DNA of 64,000 nt, taken from assembly GCF_963668515.1 (NCBI RefSeq), contig NZ_OY764866.1, positions 372,001-436,000 on the forward strand. The letters are read 5' to 3'. Shown here one piece after another: positions 26,532-34,796 of this stretch. The stretch's first letter is position 1. Each line of letters opens with the position of its first letter. The notes under the pieces are model-generated. The model saw nothing but the letters and a program-made list of their open reading frames with translations, did not search any database and had not been told where the DNA came from. The DNA comes from an uncultured Ilyobacter sp. Its GTDB lineage: Bacteria; Fusobacteriota; Fusobacteriia; Fusobacteriales; Fusobacteriaceae. The translations under genes were made by a program, and so were the position numbers.

Positions 26532-26550
26532 GATTAAAAAGTTGAACCAG

Positions 26551-26595
26551 GAACCAAAACGAACATTGAAACGAACCAAAACGAATCAAAACGAA
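26551..26595 (+). promoter_or_regulatory. Tandem GAAYCAAAACGAA boxes (putative IolR operators) before iolD
   Basis: Three copies of GAAYCAAAACGAA lie at 26551-26563, 26573-26585 and 26583-26595, with weaker copies on both sides. Steps of 22 and 10 bp place them on one DNA face. They follow the iolD promoter, so binding would block transcription. The DeoR-type regulator of this cluster is the likely binder. Confidence 0.65.
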
Positions 26596-26702
26596 AACTG
26601 AAACCAAAAATGGAGGCATTTCAAAAAAAGAAAATTTATATTTTTTTTTGAAATTAAAAAAAATACTATAGAATAAAATAAAATATTAGGAGGTATACAA
26701 CA

Positions 26703-28631
26703 TTGAAAACTATTAAACTTACCACAGCTCAGGCTTTAGTTAAATTTTTAGATAATCAATATGTAGAGTTCAACGGTAAGCAAGAAAAATTCATAAAAGG
26801 GTTTTTTACTATATTCGGACACGGAAACGTGGTTGGATTAGGTCAAGCTTTAGAAGAATATGAAGGTGACATGATAGTTCACCAAGGTAGAAATGAACAA
26901 GGAATGGCACAAGCTGCAATCGGGTTCGCCAAACAAACTCACAGAAAACAAATATATGCTTGTACTTCATCAGTAGGTCCAGGTGCGGCTAACATGGTAA
27001 CAGCAGCAGCAACTGCAACTGCAAACAGAATCCCTGTACTTTTGCTTCCAGGAGATACTTTTGCAACTAGACAGCCTGACCCTGTATTACAACAGGTTGA
27101 GCAGTCAAGTGACCTAAGCATAACTACAAATGATGCATTCAAATCTGTATCAAAATACTGGGACAGAATCAACAGACCAGAGCAACTTATGACAGCTGCT
27201 ATAAATGCAATCAGGGTACTTGTCGATCCTGCTGACACTGGGGCTGTTACACTTTCTCTTCCTCAAGACGTACAAGGTGAAGCGTTCGATTATCCAGAGA
27301 GCTTTTTCCAAAAAAGAGTTCATAGAATCGAGAGAACTCCTGCAACTGCAGAAATGTTAAAAGATGCAGTTGAACTTATGAAAGACAAGAAAAAACCTTT
27401 GTTAATAGCTGGTGGTGGGGTAAGATACTCTGAAGCTGCAGCTGCATTAAAAGATTTTGCTGAAAAATTTGACATCCCATACGCTGAAACTCAAGCAGGA
27501 AAAAGTGGAAATACTTGGGACGACAAATACAACCTTGGAACTATAGGTGTAACTGGAACAGAATCAGCAAACGTAATTGCACAAAATTGTGACCTTATCA
27601 TAGGTGTGGGTACAAAATTCAACGATTTCGTAACAGGATCTAAATGGCTTTTCGCAGATAAAGAAGTACTTCAAATCAACATAAACTGTTATGATGCATA
27701 CAAACTTGATGCAGTAAAAGTTGTTGCCGATGCAAAAGTAGGACTAGAAGCACTTTCTGCTGAACTTGAAAAAATCGGATATAAATCCGGATATGCAAGC
27801 GAAGTAGACGAAGTTAAAGAAAAATGGGAAACTGAATGGCAAAGACTTGCAGCAGTAAAATACTGCCCTGAAGAATTTGTTCCTGAAAATCCAGGACAAT
27901 TAGACCACGTACTAAAAGAAGTAGCGGAACAAACAGGATCTTGCCTGACTGTTACAGAAGTTTTAGGGACTCTAAATGACCTTCTAGATGATGATGCAAT
28001 CGTAGTTGCAGCAGCAGGAAGTCTTCCAGCTGACCTTGGAAGAATGTGGAAATGTAAAACTCCCAACGTATACAACATGGAATACGGATACTCTTGTATG
28101 GGCTATGAAGTTCCTGCAGCACTTGGAGCAAAACTAGCTGCACCAGAACAAGAAGTATATGCAATGGTTGGAGACGGATCATACATGATGCTTCATTCAG
28201 AACTACCTACATCTATCCAAGAAGGTAAGAAAATCAACGTAATTATGTTTGACAACATGGCTTTCGGATGTATCAACAACCTTCAAATGGGGGCTGGAAT
28301 GGGAAGTTTCGGAACTGAGTTCAGACGTAGAAACCCTGAAACTGGAAAACTTGATGGGTCGCTAGTTCCTGTAGACTTCGCAATGAACGCTAGATCATAC
28401 GGAGCTGTTGGATACACAGTTAAAAACCTAGACGAGCTGAAAGCAGCTGTAGAAGACTCTAAAAAACAAACAGTATCTACTTTAATAGACATCAAAGTAC
28501 TTCCAAAAACAATGACTCACCACTATGAGACTTTCTGGAGCTTCGGATGTGCTGAAGTAGCTAAAAAGAAAGAGGTGGAAGAAACAGCTAAAGGATTAAA
28601 AGAAACACTTAAAAAAGCTAGACAATATTAA
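26703..28631 (+). CDS. iolD: 3D-(3,5/4)-trihydroxycyclohexane-1,2-dione hydrolase
   Basis: A 642-residue thiamine diphosphate enzyme that opens the ring of the inosose-derived dione. The N-terminal ThDP domain carries [20 protein letters not shown] and [20 protein letters not shown]. The C-terminal cofactor motif is [20 protein letters not shown] to FDN near residue 500. It starts with TTG at 26703: AGGAGG is 9 nt upstream and no nearer ATG is in frame. Its codons are visibly richer in AAC, TTC and TAC than those of its neighbours, which suggests selection for high expression. First gene of the iolDEG unit. Confidence 0.95.
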   Translation: MKTIKLTTAQALVKFLDNQYVEFNGKQEKFIKGFFTIFGHGNVVGLGQALEEYEGDMIVHQGRNEQGMAQAAIGFAKQTHRKQIYACTSSVGPGAANMVTAAATATANRIPVLLLPGDTFATRQPDPVLQQVEQSSDLSITTNDAFKSVSKYWDRINRPEQLMTAAINAIRVLVDPADTGAVTLSLPQDVQGEAFDYPESFFQKRVHRIERTPATAEMLKDAVELMKDKKKPLLIAGGGVRYSEAAAALKDFAEKFDIPYAETQAGKSGNTWDDKYNLGTIGVTGTESANVIAQNCDLIIGVGTKFNDFVTGSKWLFADKEVLQININCYDAYKLDAVKVVADAKVGLEALSAELEKIGYKSGYASEVDEVKEKWETEWQRLAAVKYCPEEFVPENPGQLDHVLKEVAEQTGSCLTVTEVLGTLNDLLDDDAIVVAAAGSLPADLGRMWKCKTPNVYNMEYGYSCMGYEVPAALGAKLAAPEQEVYAMVGDGSYMMLHSELPTSIQEGKKINVIMFDNMAFGCINNLQMGAGMGSFGTEFRRRNPETGKLDGSLVPVDFAMNARSYGAVGYTVKNLDELKAAVEDSKKQTVSTLIDIKVLPKTMTHHYETFWSFGCAEVAKKKEVEETAKGLKETLKKARQY

Positions 28632-28694
28632 TATGAATAAAGTTGTTGTTGAATCATGTTTATCAGATTAAAAATTTAATAAGAGGGGGATTGA

Positions 28695-29618
28695 ATGATA
28701 AATACAAATAGCAAAATGGATTTAACAAAGCATTTTATAAAATTAGGGTGTGCGCCTATAAACTGGACAAATGATGATTTGCCTGAATTAGGAGGAGAAT
28801 TAACTTTTCAGCAGTGTTTAAGCGAAATGGCTCTGGCTGGATTTTCAGGTAGCGAGATCGGGAATAAATATCCAACTGATGTAGATAAACTTTCAAAAGC
28901 ATGTGATATCAGAGGGATGCAGATATGTAACCAATGGTTTAGTTGTGAATTCACAACTAAACCTGAGTCAGAAACACTAGAAGCCTTTGAAAAAACTACA
29001 AATTTCCTAAAAGCTTTAGGAGCAAAAGTTGTTGGTGTATGTGAAACAGGTAAGACTATTCAGTGTGATATAGATAAAAAAATGTTTGATGATGCCCCTG
29101 TTTTAACTGAGGAAGAATTTGAAAAGATAGCTCAAGGTCTCAATAAAATGGGTGAAATTGCCAAATCAAAGGGGATGAAGATAGGTTATCATTATCATAT
29201 GGGGACAGGTGTTCAGTCACTAGCTGAATTTGATAAACTGATGAATATGACAGATCCAGAGTTAGTTGGTGCACTATTTGATACAGGTCATGCTACATTT
29301 GCTGGAGAATCTGCGGCAGAAGTTCTAAAAAAATATATCGACAGAGTTGTTCATATTCATTTCAAAGATGTCCGAAGTGAAGTACTACAAAGTGTAAAAG
29401 ATGAAAAGTTAAGCTTTTTACAAGCGGTAAAAGCTGGTATTTACACTGTTCCAGGTGATGGAGATATGGTTGATTGGGACTCTATCTTTGAAATTATAAG
29501 TGCTAGTAACTACGCAGGATGGATAGTTATTGAAGCAGAACAAGATCCTGCTAAGGCGGATCCACTTGAATATGCTATAAAAGCAAGAAAGTTTATAACA
29601 GAGAAAACAGGCTTATAA
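28695..29618 (+). CDS. iolE: Myo-inosose-2 dehydratase
   Basis: A 307-residue TIM-barrel protein of the sugar isomerase/IolE family. It starts HFIKLGCAPINWTNDDLPEL, a typical IolE opening, and has MAEIAKSKGMKIGYHYHMGT-type chemistry: the GYHYHMGTGVQS stretch near residue 165 and LFDTGHATFAGE near residue 197 provide metal ligands, as do VHIHFKD and VIEAEQDPAKADP. It dehydrates scyllo-inosose to the dione used by IolD. It lies 63 bp after iolD with a GAGGGGG site and 32 bp before iolG. Confidence 0.94.
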   Translation: MINTNSKMDLTKHFIKLGCAPINWTNDDLPELGGELTFQQCLSEMALAGFSGSEIGNKYPTDVDKLSKACDIRGMQICNQWFSCEFTTKPESETLEAFEKTTNFLKALGAKVVGVCETGKTIQCDIDKKMFDDAPVLTEEEFEKIAQGLNKMGEIAKSKGMKIGYHYHMGTGVQSLAEFDKLMNMTDPELVGALFDTGHATFAGESAAEVLKKYIDRVVHIHFKDVRSEVLQSVKDEKLSFLQAVKAGIYTVPGDGDMVDWDSIFEIISASNYAGWIVIEAEQDPAKADPLEYAIKARKFITEKTGL

Positions 29619-29650
29619 TATTAAATAATCACTATAAAAAGGAGTTAACC

Positions 29651-30664
29651 ATGAGAAAATTAAAGGTGGGTATTATAGGGGCAGGAAGAATAGGGAAAGT
29701 CCATGCAGAGAGTATACTTTATCATGTTCCAGAAGCAGAAGTAAAAGCAATTTCAGATATCTCTATGAATTATGTTCAAGATGTCGCTGATTCATTGGGG
29801 ATACCTAATGCATATGATGATTACAGAAAAATTCTTGAAGACCCAGAAATTGATGCCGTACTTATTTGTTCATCAACAGATACGCATTCGCCTATTTCAA
29901 TAGAAGCAGCCAATGCTGGTAAGCATATATTCTGTGAAAAACCAATTGATTACAACCTTGAAAGAATATATAAAACTCTTGATGTTGTAGAAAAATCAGG
30001 TGTAAAATATCAAGTTGGTTTTAACAGGAGATTTGATCACAACTATGCTAGAGTGAATGAAGTTATTAAAGAAGGTAAAATTGGTACTCCACAAATAATT
30101 AAAATTACATCTAGAGATCCTAAACCTGCACCAATAGAGTATCTAAAGGGATCTGGAGGTATGTTTTTTGATCTAGCTATACATGATTTTGATATGGCCA
30201 GATTTCAAGCTGGAAGTGAAGTAGAAGAAGTTTATGCGGTTGGAGATTGTTTAATTGATCCGGAAATTGGTAAGATCGGTGATATTGATACTGCTGTTAC
30301 TACTTTAAAGTTTGAAAATGGTGCCATTGCAGTTATTGATAATAGCAGACAGGCGGTTTATGGCTATGATCAAAGAATGGAAGTGTTCGGATCTAAAGGT
30401 TCTGTAGAAATAAAAAATGATACGGCAACAACTACCATAATAAGGAATGAAGATTCTATACAGTCAGAAAAACCTCTTTACTTTTTCTTAGAGAGATATA
30501 TGGGTTCTTTTGTTGAAGAGATAAAACAATTTATTAAGGCTATTGTTGACGACACTGGGGTTCCTGTTGTTGGTTTTGATGGATTGCAGCCTGTAAAGAT
30601 AGCTATGGCCGCCACTTTATCTGTGAAAGAAAAGAGACCAGTTAAAATATCTGAGATAAAGTAA
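29651..30664 (+). CDS. iolG: Inositol 2-dehydrogenase (Gfo/Idh/MocA family)
   Basis: A 337-residue NAD-dependent oxidoreductase. The Rossmann motif is VGIIGAGRIGKVHAESI at the N-terminus. The EKP motif (KHIFCEKPIDYNLERI near residue 95) and the catalytic DLAIHDFDMARF (Asp and His) near residue 173 are present. It oxidises myo-inositol to scyllo-inosose, the first step of the pathway. It is co-oriented with iolD and iolE, with a GGAG site. Confidence 0.93.
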   Translation: MRKLKVGIIGAGRIGKVHAESILYHVPEAEVKAISDISMNYVQDVADSLGIPNAYDDYRKILEDPEIDAVLICSSTDTHSPISIEAANAGKHIFCEKPIDYNLERIYKTLDVVEKSGVKYQVGFNRRFDHNYARVNEVIKEGKIGTPQIIKITSRDPKPAPIEYLKGSGGMFFDLAIHDFDMARFQAGSEVEEVYAVGDCLIDPEIGKIGDIDTAVTTLKFENGAIAVIDNSRQAVYGYDQRMEVFGSKGSVEIKNDTATTTIIRNEDSIQSEKPLYFFLERYMGSFVEEIKQFIKAIVDDTGVPVVGFDGLQPVKIAMAATLSVKEKRPVKISEIK

Positions 30665-30775
30665 TTACAATATAAAATACACTACGATTATTACTGAATT
30701 TATAATGTTTCTAGATCATAGAGTATAATTATATTGTACATAATTTGTTAGTAAATTTAAAGATAAGGTGATTTT

Positions 30776-31537
30776 ATGTTTGCAGTACAAAGATTAGAAA
30801 AAATTATGGAAATACTTTATGAAAAAGAAAAAGTCCAGGTAAATAATTTAGTCAAAATTTTAAATGTTAGTGATGTAACAATAAGAAAAGATTTAAGAAA
30901 ATTAGCAAAAGATGGAATCGCTATAAAAACTCATGGTGGTGCTGTCTTGAAAAAAGTTGAGGTAGTACGTGATAAGGGCAACACTGATGAAACAACTTTT
31001 ACAAATAGAAAAAAAGATGCTCTAGCAAAACTTGCTTGGAATTACATAAAAAATGGTGACACGATCTTCTTAGGATCAGGTTATACCTGTGTTTCAATGG
31101 CAAAACAAATCCCAGATGATTGTAATATATCTGTTATCACAAATAATATCGAAGCCATTCCTTACCTAAAGGACAAATGCAATACTTTAATTTTAATTGG
31201 TGGAGAAGTTATTACTCATGAGCATAACTTTTTCACATATAGTTCAGATATTGGTGAGCAATTAAAATCGTATAATATAAATAAAGCTATTACAAGCTGC
31301 TCAGGGATAGACTTAAATTTTGGTGTTTCATTTAGTACTGAAGCAAGTAAAAAGATTATATCTGCTATTTTAAAAAACTCTCAGATCTGGTACCTGATTG
31401 CAGACAGTTCCAAATTCAATCTTGTATCTCCGTATAAAATTTCTGATATTGAAACTCCAGAGATGATTATTACAGATACTAAGCTTGAAGAATATGAAAA
31501 TTTAACTAATGTCGTAAAATATAAGAAAAAAGTATAG
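30776..31537 (+). CDS. iolR: DeoR-family transcriptional regulator, probable inositol repressor
   Basis: A 253-residue DeoR-type repressor. The N-terminal HTH is LEKIMEILYEKEKVQVNNLV with LNVSDVTIRKDLRKLAKDG and THGGAVLK. The C-terminal sugar-phosphate sensor carries IFLGSGYTCVSMAKQIP near residue 97, VITNN, LIGGEV and the YLIADSSKF segment near residue 203. It is embedded in the iol genes, and inositol regulators in Firmicutes are of this family. A phosphorylated intermediate (the IolC product) is the expected inducer. The ribosome site (AAGG) is weak, suiting a low-level regulator. Confidence 0.87.
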   Translation: MFAVQRLEKIMEILYEKEKVQVNNLVKILNVSDVTIRKDLRKLAKDGIAIKTHGGAVLKKVEVVRDKGNTDETTFTNRKKDALAKLAWNYIKNGDTIFLGSGYTCVSMAKQIPDDCNISVITNNIEAIPYLKDKCNTLILIGGEVITHEHNFFTYSSDIGEQLKSYNINKAITSCSGIDLNFGVSFSTEASKKIISAILKNSQIWYLIADSSKFNLVSPYKISDIETPEMIITDTKLEEYENLTNVVKYKKKV

Positions 31538-31584
31538 AGACTTATATCACTTATATATGAATACAAGTATTTACAGGAGGAATT

Positions 31585-32385
31585 ATGAAAATTAAACAAC
31601 CAGGAGAATTTATTAACGGGGTTAATAGTATTGTGAGAATAGATGGTCCTCATAGAGATTATTTAATGGATTTTGAGATGTTAAAAATGAAAAAAGGAGA
31701 CACTTATTCCAATAATGAAGCTTTAGAAAGAGCCTATTTATTAGTATATGGAGAGATAAAAGTAACTTTTGATGATAAATCAGAAGTTTTAACAAGAGAA
31801 AATTTCTATGACTTTGATCCTACAACGGTTCAACTTTGTAAAGATACTAATATCGCTATAGAGTGTTTAAGTGATGACACTGAGATTGCTATTTTCAAAT
31901 CAGAGAATGAAAAACTGAACAGATCTCTAATACGTTATCCAGAGGACGTTGTTGTTGAGACTAGAGGCGAAGGGGTAATGAATGATACTGGGAAGAGAAT
32001 TACCAAAACAATTTTAGACTATTCAATAGATCCAGAATCTAATCTGATGCTTGGCGAAGACATGCACTATCCTGGAAAATGGGCTGGATTCCCTTCCCAC
32101 CATCATGAACAACCAGAGATTTATTTCTATAAATTCACTCCAGGAAATAAGGGGGGGTTTGGACTTATCAAATTAGGAGATGAAGGATTCTTATTACAAG
32201 AAAACGACACTCTTTTAGTTCCACCTAATGTGGATCACCCTCAGGTTGCTGCGCCTGGATACGGGATGTATTTCATTTTTGCCATAAGACACTTAGAAAA
32301 CAACCCTTACATTACACCAACTTATGTTGAAGAGCATCTATGGCCTGCTGAACCAGATGCTGTAATTTGGCCAAATAAAAAATAA
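31585..32385 (+). CDS. iolB: 5-deoxy-glucuronate isomerase
   Basis: A 266-residue double-cupin isomerase that converts 5-deoxy-glucuronate to 2-deoxy-5-keto-gluconate. The C-terminal cupin has the metal-binding PGKWAGFPSHHHEQPEIYFY motif near residue 165 and LLVPPNVDHPQVAAPGYGMY near residue 212, as in IolB proteins. AGGAGG precedes the ATG. It is 47 bp after the DeoR regulator. Confidence 0.94.
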   Translation: MKIKQPGEFINGVNSIVRIDGPHRDYLMDFEMLKMKKGDTYSNNEALERAYLLVYGEIKVTFDDKSEVLTRENFYDFDPTTVQLCKDTNIAIECLSDDTEIAIFKSENEKLNRSLIRYPEDVVVETRGEGVMNDTGKRITKTILDYSIDPESNLMLGEDMHYPGKWAGFPSHHHEQPEIYFYKFTPGNKGGFGLIKLGDEGFLLQENDTLLVPPNVDHPQVAAPGYGMYFIFAIRHLENNPYITPTYVEEHLWPAEPDAVIWPNKK

Positions 32386-32404
32386 ATTTTGGGAGTGGAT
32401 AATA

Positions 32405-33226
32405 ATGAAAAAAGCATTACATACAAAATCTGTTAATGGATGTAACTTGATGACTTCATTGACTGTAGCTCATGAAGCTGGTTTTAAAGGTGTGGAAATT
32501 GTGGCGTCTAAACTAGATGATTATTTAGATCAGGGGTTTAAAGCAGAAGATCTGTCGCAGGCATTAAAAGAGAAAAATCTAACAGCCATTTCTATCAATG
32601 ACATTTGTCACATAGAAAGTCCTAGACCAGAAGCCTTGAAAAAAATGTTAGAGCAAGCCAAGAGATATTCAGAAGTTGCTGAAATAATAGGGTGTAAATA
32701 TATACAGCTTGTTCCTTTGGTTGAGTTGAATGATAAAACATGGGAAGAGATATTAGATATAACTTCAAGTAATGTTAAGAAAATTTGTGATATCGGTGCA
32801 AAACATGGTGTTTCATTCCAACTTGAAGCAGTAGCATGGTCTCCCTTCAGGTCTCTAAAAAGAGGGGTGGCTCTAATTGAAAGGGTAGGGAAAGATAACC
32901 TGGGAATGGTTGTTGACACTTGGCATTTCTGGGCTGCAGGAGAAACAACTCCAGAAGAAGTAGCAAAAATGGACCCATCTTTAATATATAATATCCACTT
33001 CTGTGACGGGAAAAAAGGCGAAGCTGACGCAGTGTGGGATGAAACAAAACTAAGAGGTTATTATTTTGGTGAAGCAGACATTCCTCTAAAGGAATATTCT
33101 GATGCTATAAAAGCTTCAGGCTATAAAAATTGGTGGTCTGTTGAATTAGTTAGTTCTAAACACTGGGAAATGGATGCATCAGAAGTGGCTAAGAGACTGA
33201 GTGATGACTTAAGTCAGTATATGTAA
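32405..33226 (+). CDS. Sugar phosphate isomerase/epimerase family protein, possible inosose isomerase
   Basis: A 273-residue xylose-isomerase-like TIM-barrel protein with putative metal ligands at VSFQLEAVAWSP (Glu) near residue 138, MVVDTWHFWAAGE (Asp, His) near residue 168 and YNIHFCDGKKG (His, Asp) near residue 197. It differs from the iolE product and resembles IolI or related isomerases. Placement 19 bp after iolB makes a role in inositol stereoisomer use (for example, D-chiro-inositol) plausible. A strong hairpin ends the operon 53 bp later. Confidence 0.78.
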   Translation: MKKALHTKSVNGCNLMTSLTVAHEAGFKGVEIVASKLDDYLDQGFKAEDLSQALKEKNLTAISINDICHIESPRPEALKKMLEQAKRYSEVAEIIGCKYIQLVPLVELNDKTWEEILDITSSNVKKICDIGAKHGVSFQLEAVAWSPFRSLKRGVALIERVGKDNLGMVVDTWHFWAAGETTPEEVAKMDPSLIYNIHFCDGKKGEADAVWDETKLRGYYFGEADIPLKEYSDAIKASGYKNWWSVELVSSKHWEMDASEVAKRLSDDLSQYM

Positions 33227-33278
33227 TCAAACATAGAAAAAATTTAGAATAAATTTAATTATACTCTTTATGACTAAC

Positions 33279-33334
33279 GGCAATTCTTGGGGTGAGGTTT
33301 TGATAATCACCTTAAAGAGTTGCCAAGTTTTTTT
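33279..33334 (+). terminator. Terminator of the iol plus-strand operon
   Basis: GGCAATTCTT (33279-33288) pairs with AAGAGTTGCC (33315-33324), with an inner GGTGA/TCACC stem, followed three bases later by a run of T. Confidence 0.82.
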
Positions 33335-33390
33335 TAGACTTTAAAGCTTCTCTTACTAAAATGAGTTTAAAGTATATAAAGGAGGATAAA

Positions 33391-34047
33391 TTGATTAAAA
33401 AATATATTTATTATTTATTTGGAGTAATATTCATGTCCTTAGGAGTCACACTTACATTGATTAGCGACTTAGGAGCTGGCGGATGGGATGCACTGCCTGA
33501 AAATTTATATAAGCTAACTGGAATCAGTATTGGAACTTGGGTAATTACGATTGCATTAATATTATTGATAGTCGCAGCTATGCTAAAGAGGGAATTTATT
33601 AATTATAAAGCTTTTATTACATCCATAGTTATGGGAAAACTTATTGATTTATTTTATTTTTACTTAGAGCCCTTTAGAGAGACAAACTCTTTTACAGATA
33701 GAATACTTTTTCTTGTGTTTGGTCTTATTGTAATAGGAGTGGGTTGTGCTATCACTTTTGTTACAGGTCTTCCTAAAAATCACACTGAAACTTTTGTTTT
33801 TTCTATTGTTGATACTACGAAGTTTTCTTATCAAAAGGCAAAAACAATAGTTGATATTTCTGCGCTAACAATTGCTGTAATAATAGGTTTTAAATTAAAA
33901 GATTTTTCTAATTTGGGATTGGGAACAATATTTAATTCGTTTTTAATGGGAACTATCATACATTATTGTATGCCATTAACCCAAAAGGTAATGGATGTTA
34001 TTTATGGAGTTGAGAAAAGGGAGGTGAAAAAAGAAGCTGATCTATAA
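33391..34047 (+). CDS. YczE/YitT-like integral membrane protein
   Basis: A 218-residue membrane protein with five or six hydrophobic segments. It resembles the YczE/YyaS/YitT group: LGVTLTLISDLGAGGWDALP after the first membrane segment is typical. TTG 33391 is preferred because GGAGG is 5 nt upstream, whereas ATG 33361 has no site. The group has no firmly established transport substrate. It follows the iol terminator, so it is probably separately expressed. Its link to inositol use is only positional. Confidence 0.75.
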   Translation: MIKKYIYYLFGVIFMSLGVTLTLISDLGAGGWDALPENLYKLTGISIGTWVITIALILLIVAAMLKREFINYKAFITSIVMGKLIDLFYFYLEPFRETNSFTDRILFLVFGLIVIGVGCAITFVTGLPKNHTETFVFSIVDTTKFSYQKAKTIVDISALTIAVIIGFKLKDFSNLGLGTIFNSFLMGTIIHYCMPLTQKVMDVIYGVEKREVKKEADL

Positions 34048-34121
34048 TTTGTTAATTTTAAATTACTTCTTGTTTTGGCATATATTCAAAACAGTAAGCC
34101 AAATATAACCTCTAACATATT

Positions 34122-34139
34122 GGCCTCCATTAGGAGGTC
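34122..34139 (+). terminator. Weak hairpin after the YczE-like gene
   Basis: GGCCTCC with GGAGGTC around ATTA, one wobble, then CTCTTTATATTT. It lies 75 bp after the stop and is a modest terminator candidate. From here to 34391 I see no credible gene, only A/T-rich DNA. Confidence 0.45.
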
Positions 34140-34391
34140 TCTTTATATTTATATCTTTTTTTATAAAATTTTTTTTAATAAATGTGATCAATATTATTTC
34201 TTTTTGCAATATGCTTTTCCAATTATGAAAATACCCGTTCTTATTTATGTGAAGACACTTATGATTCAATTATATTTACAGAAATACAAAACGTTCTATT
34301 CTTTAACAACTGTTTATGACTCTATTTTTATATAGTATAGATATGATCAATAAAAAGGCTGTTTTGATCAAAATTGAACTACTTGCAATCC

Positions 34392-34420
34392 TTGAGTTTA
34401 TTAAGATAAGTTGTTATAAT
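34392..34420 (+). promoter_or_regulatory. Promoter of the 24-residue peptide unit
   Basis: TTGAGT (34392-34397) and TATAAT (34415-34420) are 17 bp apart, giving a start about 25 nt before the ATG. Confidence 0.7.
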
Positions 34421-34451
34421 CAGTACATAAATAAATTAGGAGGTGTACAAA

Positions 34452-34526
34452 ATGGAAGAAGTTCTAGGAACAATCTTATCGACAGCATTGACAGTAATTT
34501 TTTTAGTAAGAAGTGAGAAAAATTAA
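34452..34526 (+). CDS. 24-residue hydrophobic membrane peptide (small ORF)
   Basis: A small frame encodes MEEVLGTILSTALTVIFLVR followed by SEKN. An acidic N-terminus, about 16 hydrophobic residues and a charged tail suggest a single membrane span. AGGAGG lies about 8 nt upstream, a near-consensus promoter precedes it and a hairpin terminator follows, so all parts of a small gene are present. The shape resembles type I toxins/holin-like peptides, but small regulatory or transporter-associated subunits look similar. Function unknown. Confidence 0.68.
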   Translation: MEEVLGTILSTALTVIFLVRSEKN

Positions 34527-34574
34527 TCTCAAAGCTAGTAAAAAAAACGGTAATTAGAAATTATATTAAAAATT

Positions 34575-34627
34575 AAAAAATTGCAACTTACAATGTTTTC
34601 CGAGAATTAAGTGAGGTGCAATTTTTT
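34575..34627 (+). terminator. Terminator of the small-peptide unit
   Basis: A 17-bp stem (34575-34591 with 34611-34627), with one mismatch and one wobble around a 19-nt loop, ends in a T run. It could also function on the opposite strand. Confidence 0.72.
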
Positions 34628-34652
34628 ATTTTTTGAGGTAATGCAACACGTT

Positions 34653-34754
34653 TTGTGTGTTCTCCAAAACTTAATTACTGAATAAACCGGCAGACTCTCT
34701 AAAGTAAATATTCTGAGGGTCTGATTCCATATTTAATGCCGACGGTCTTAGAAA
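34653..34754. repeat. Dispersed hairpin repeat, copy B
   Basis: About 100 bp nearly identical to the copy at 58931-59035 and more distantly to 20090-20182. The conserved TTAATTACTGAATAAACCGG is followed by the stem CAGACTCTC/GAGGGTCTG. It sits between the small-peptide unit and the end of the binding-protein gene. Confidence 0.8.
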
Positions 34755-34796
34755 GACCATTGAATTACCTATTTTAAACAAATAGAGACTTTTAAT

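Noticed and set aside
34316-34516. A 66-codon plus-strand frame overlapping the small peptide gene
   Set aside because: It runs through the promoter and ribosome site of the peptide unit in another frame and lacks its own ribosome site.
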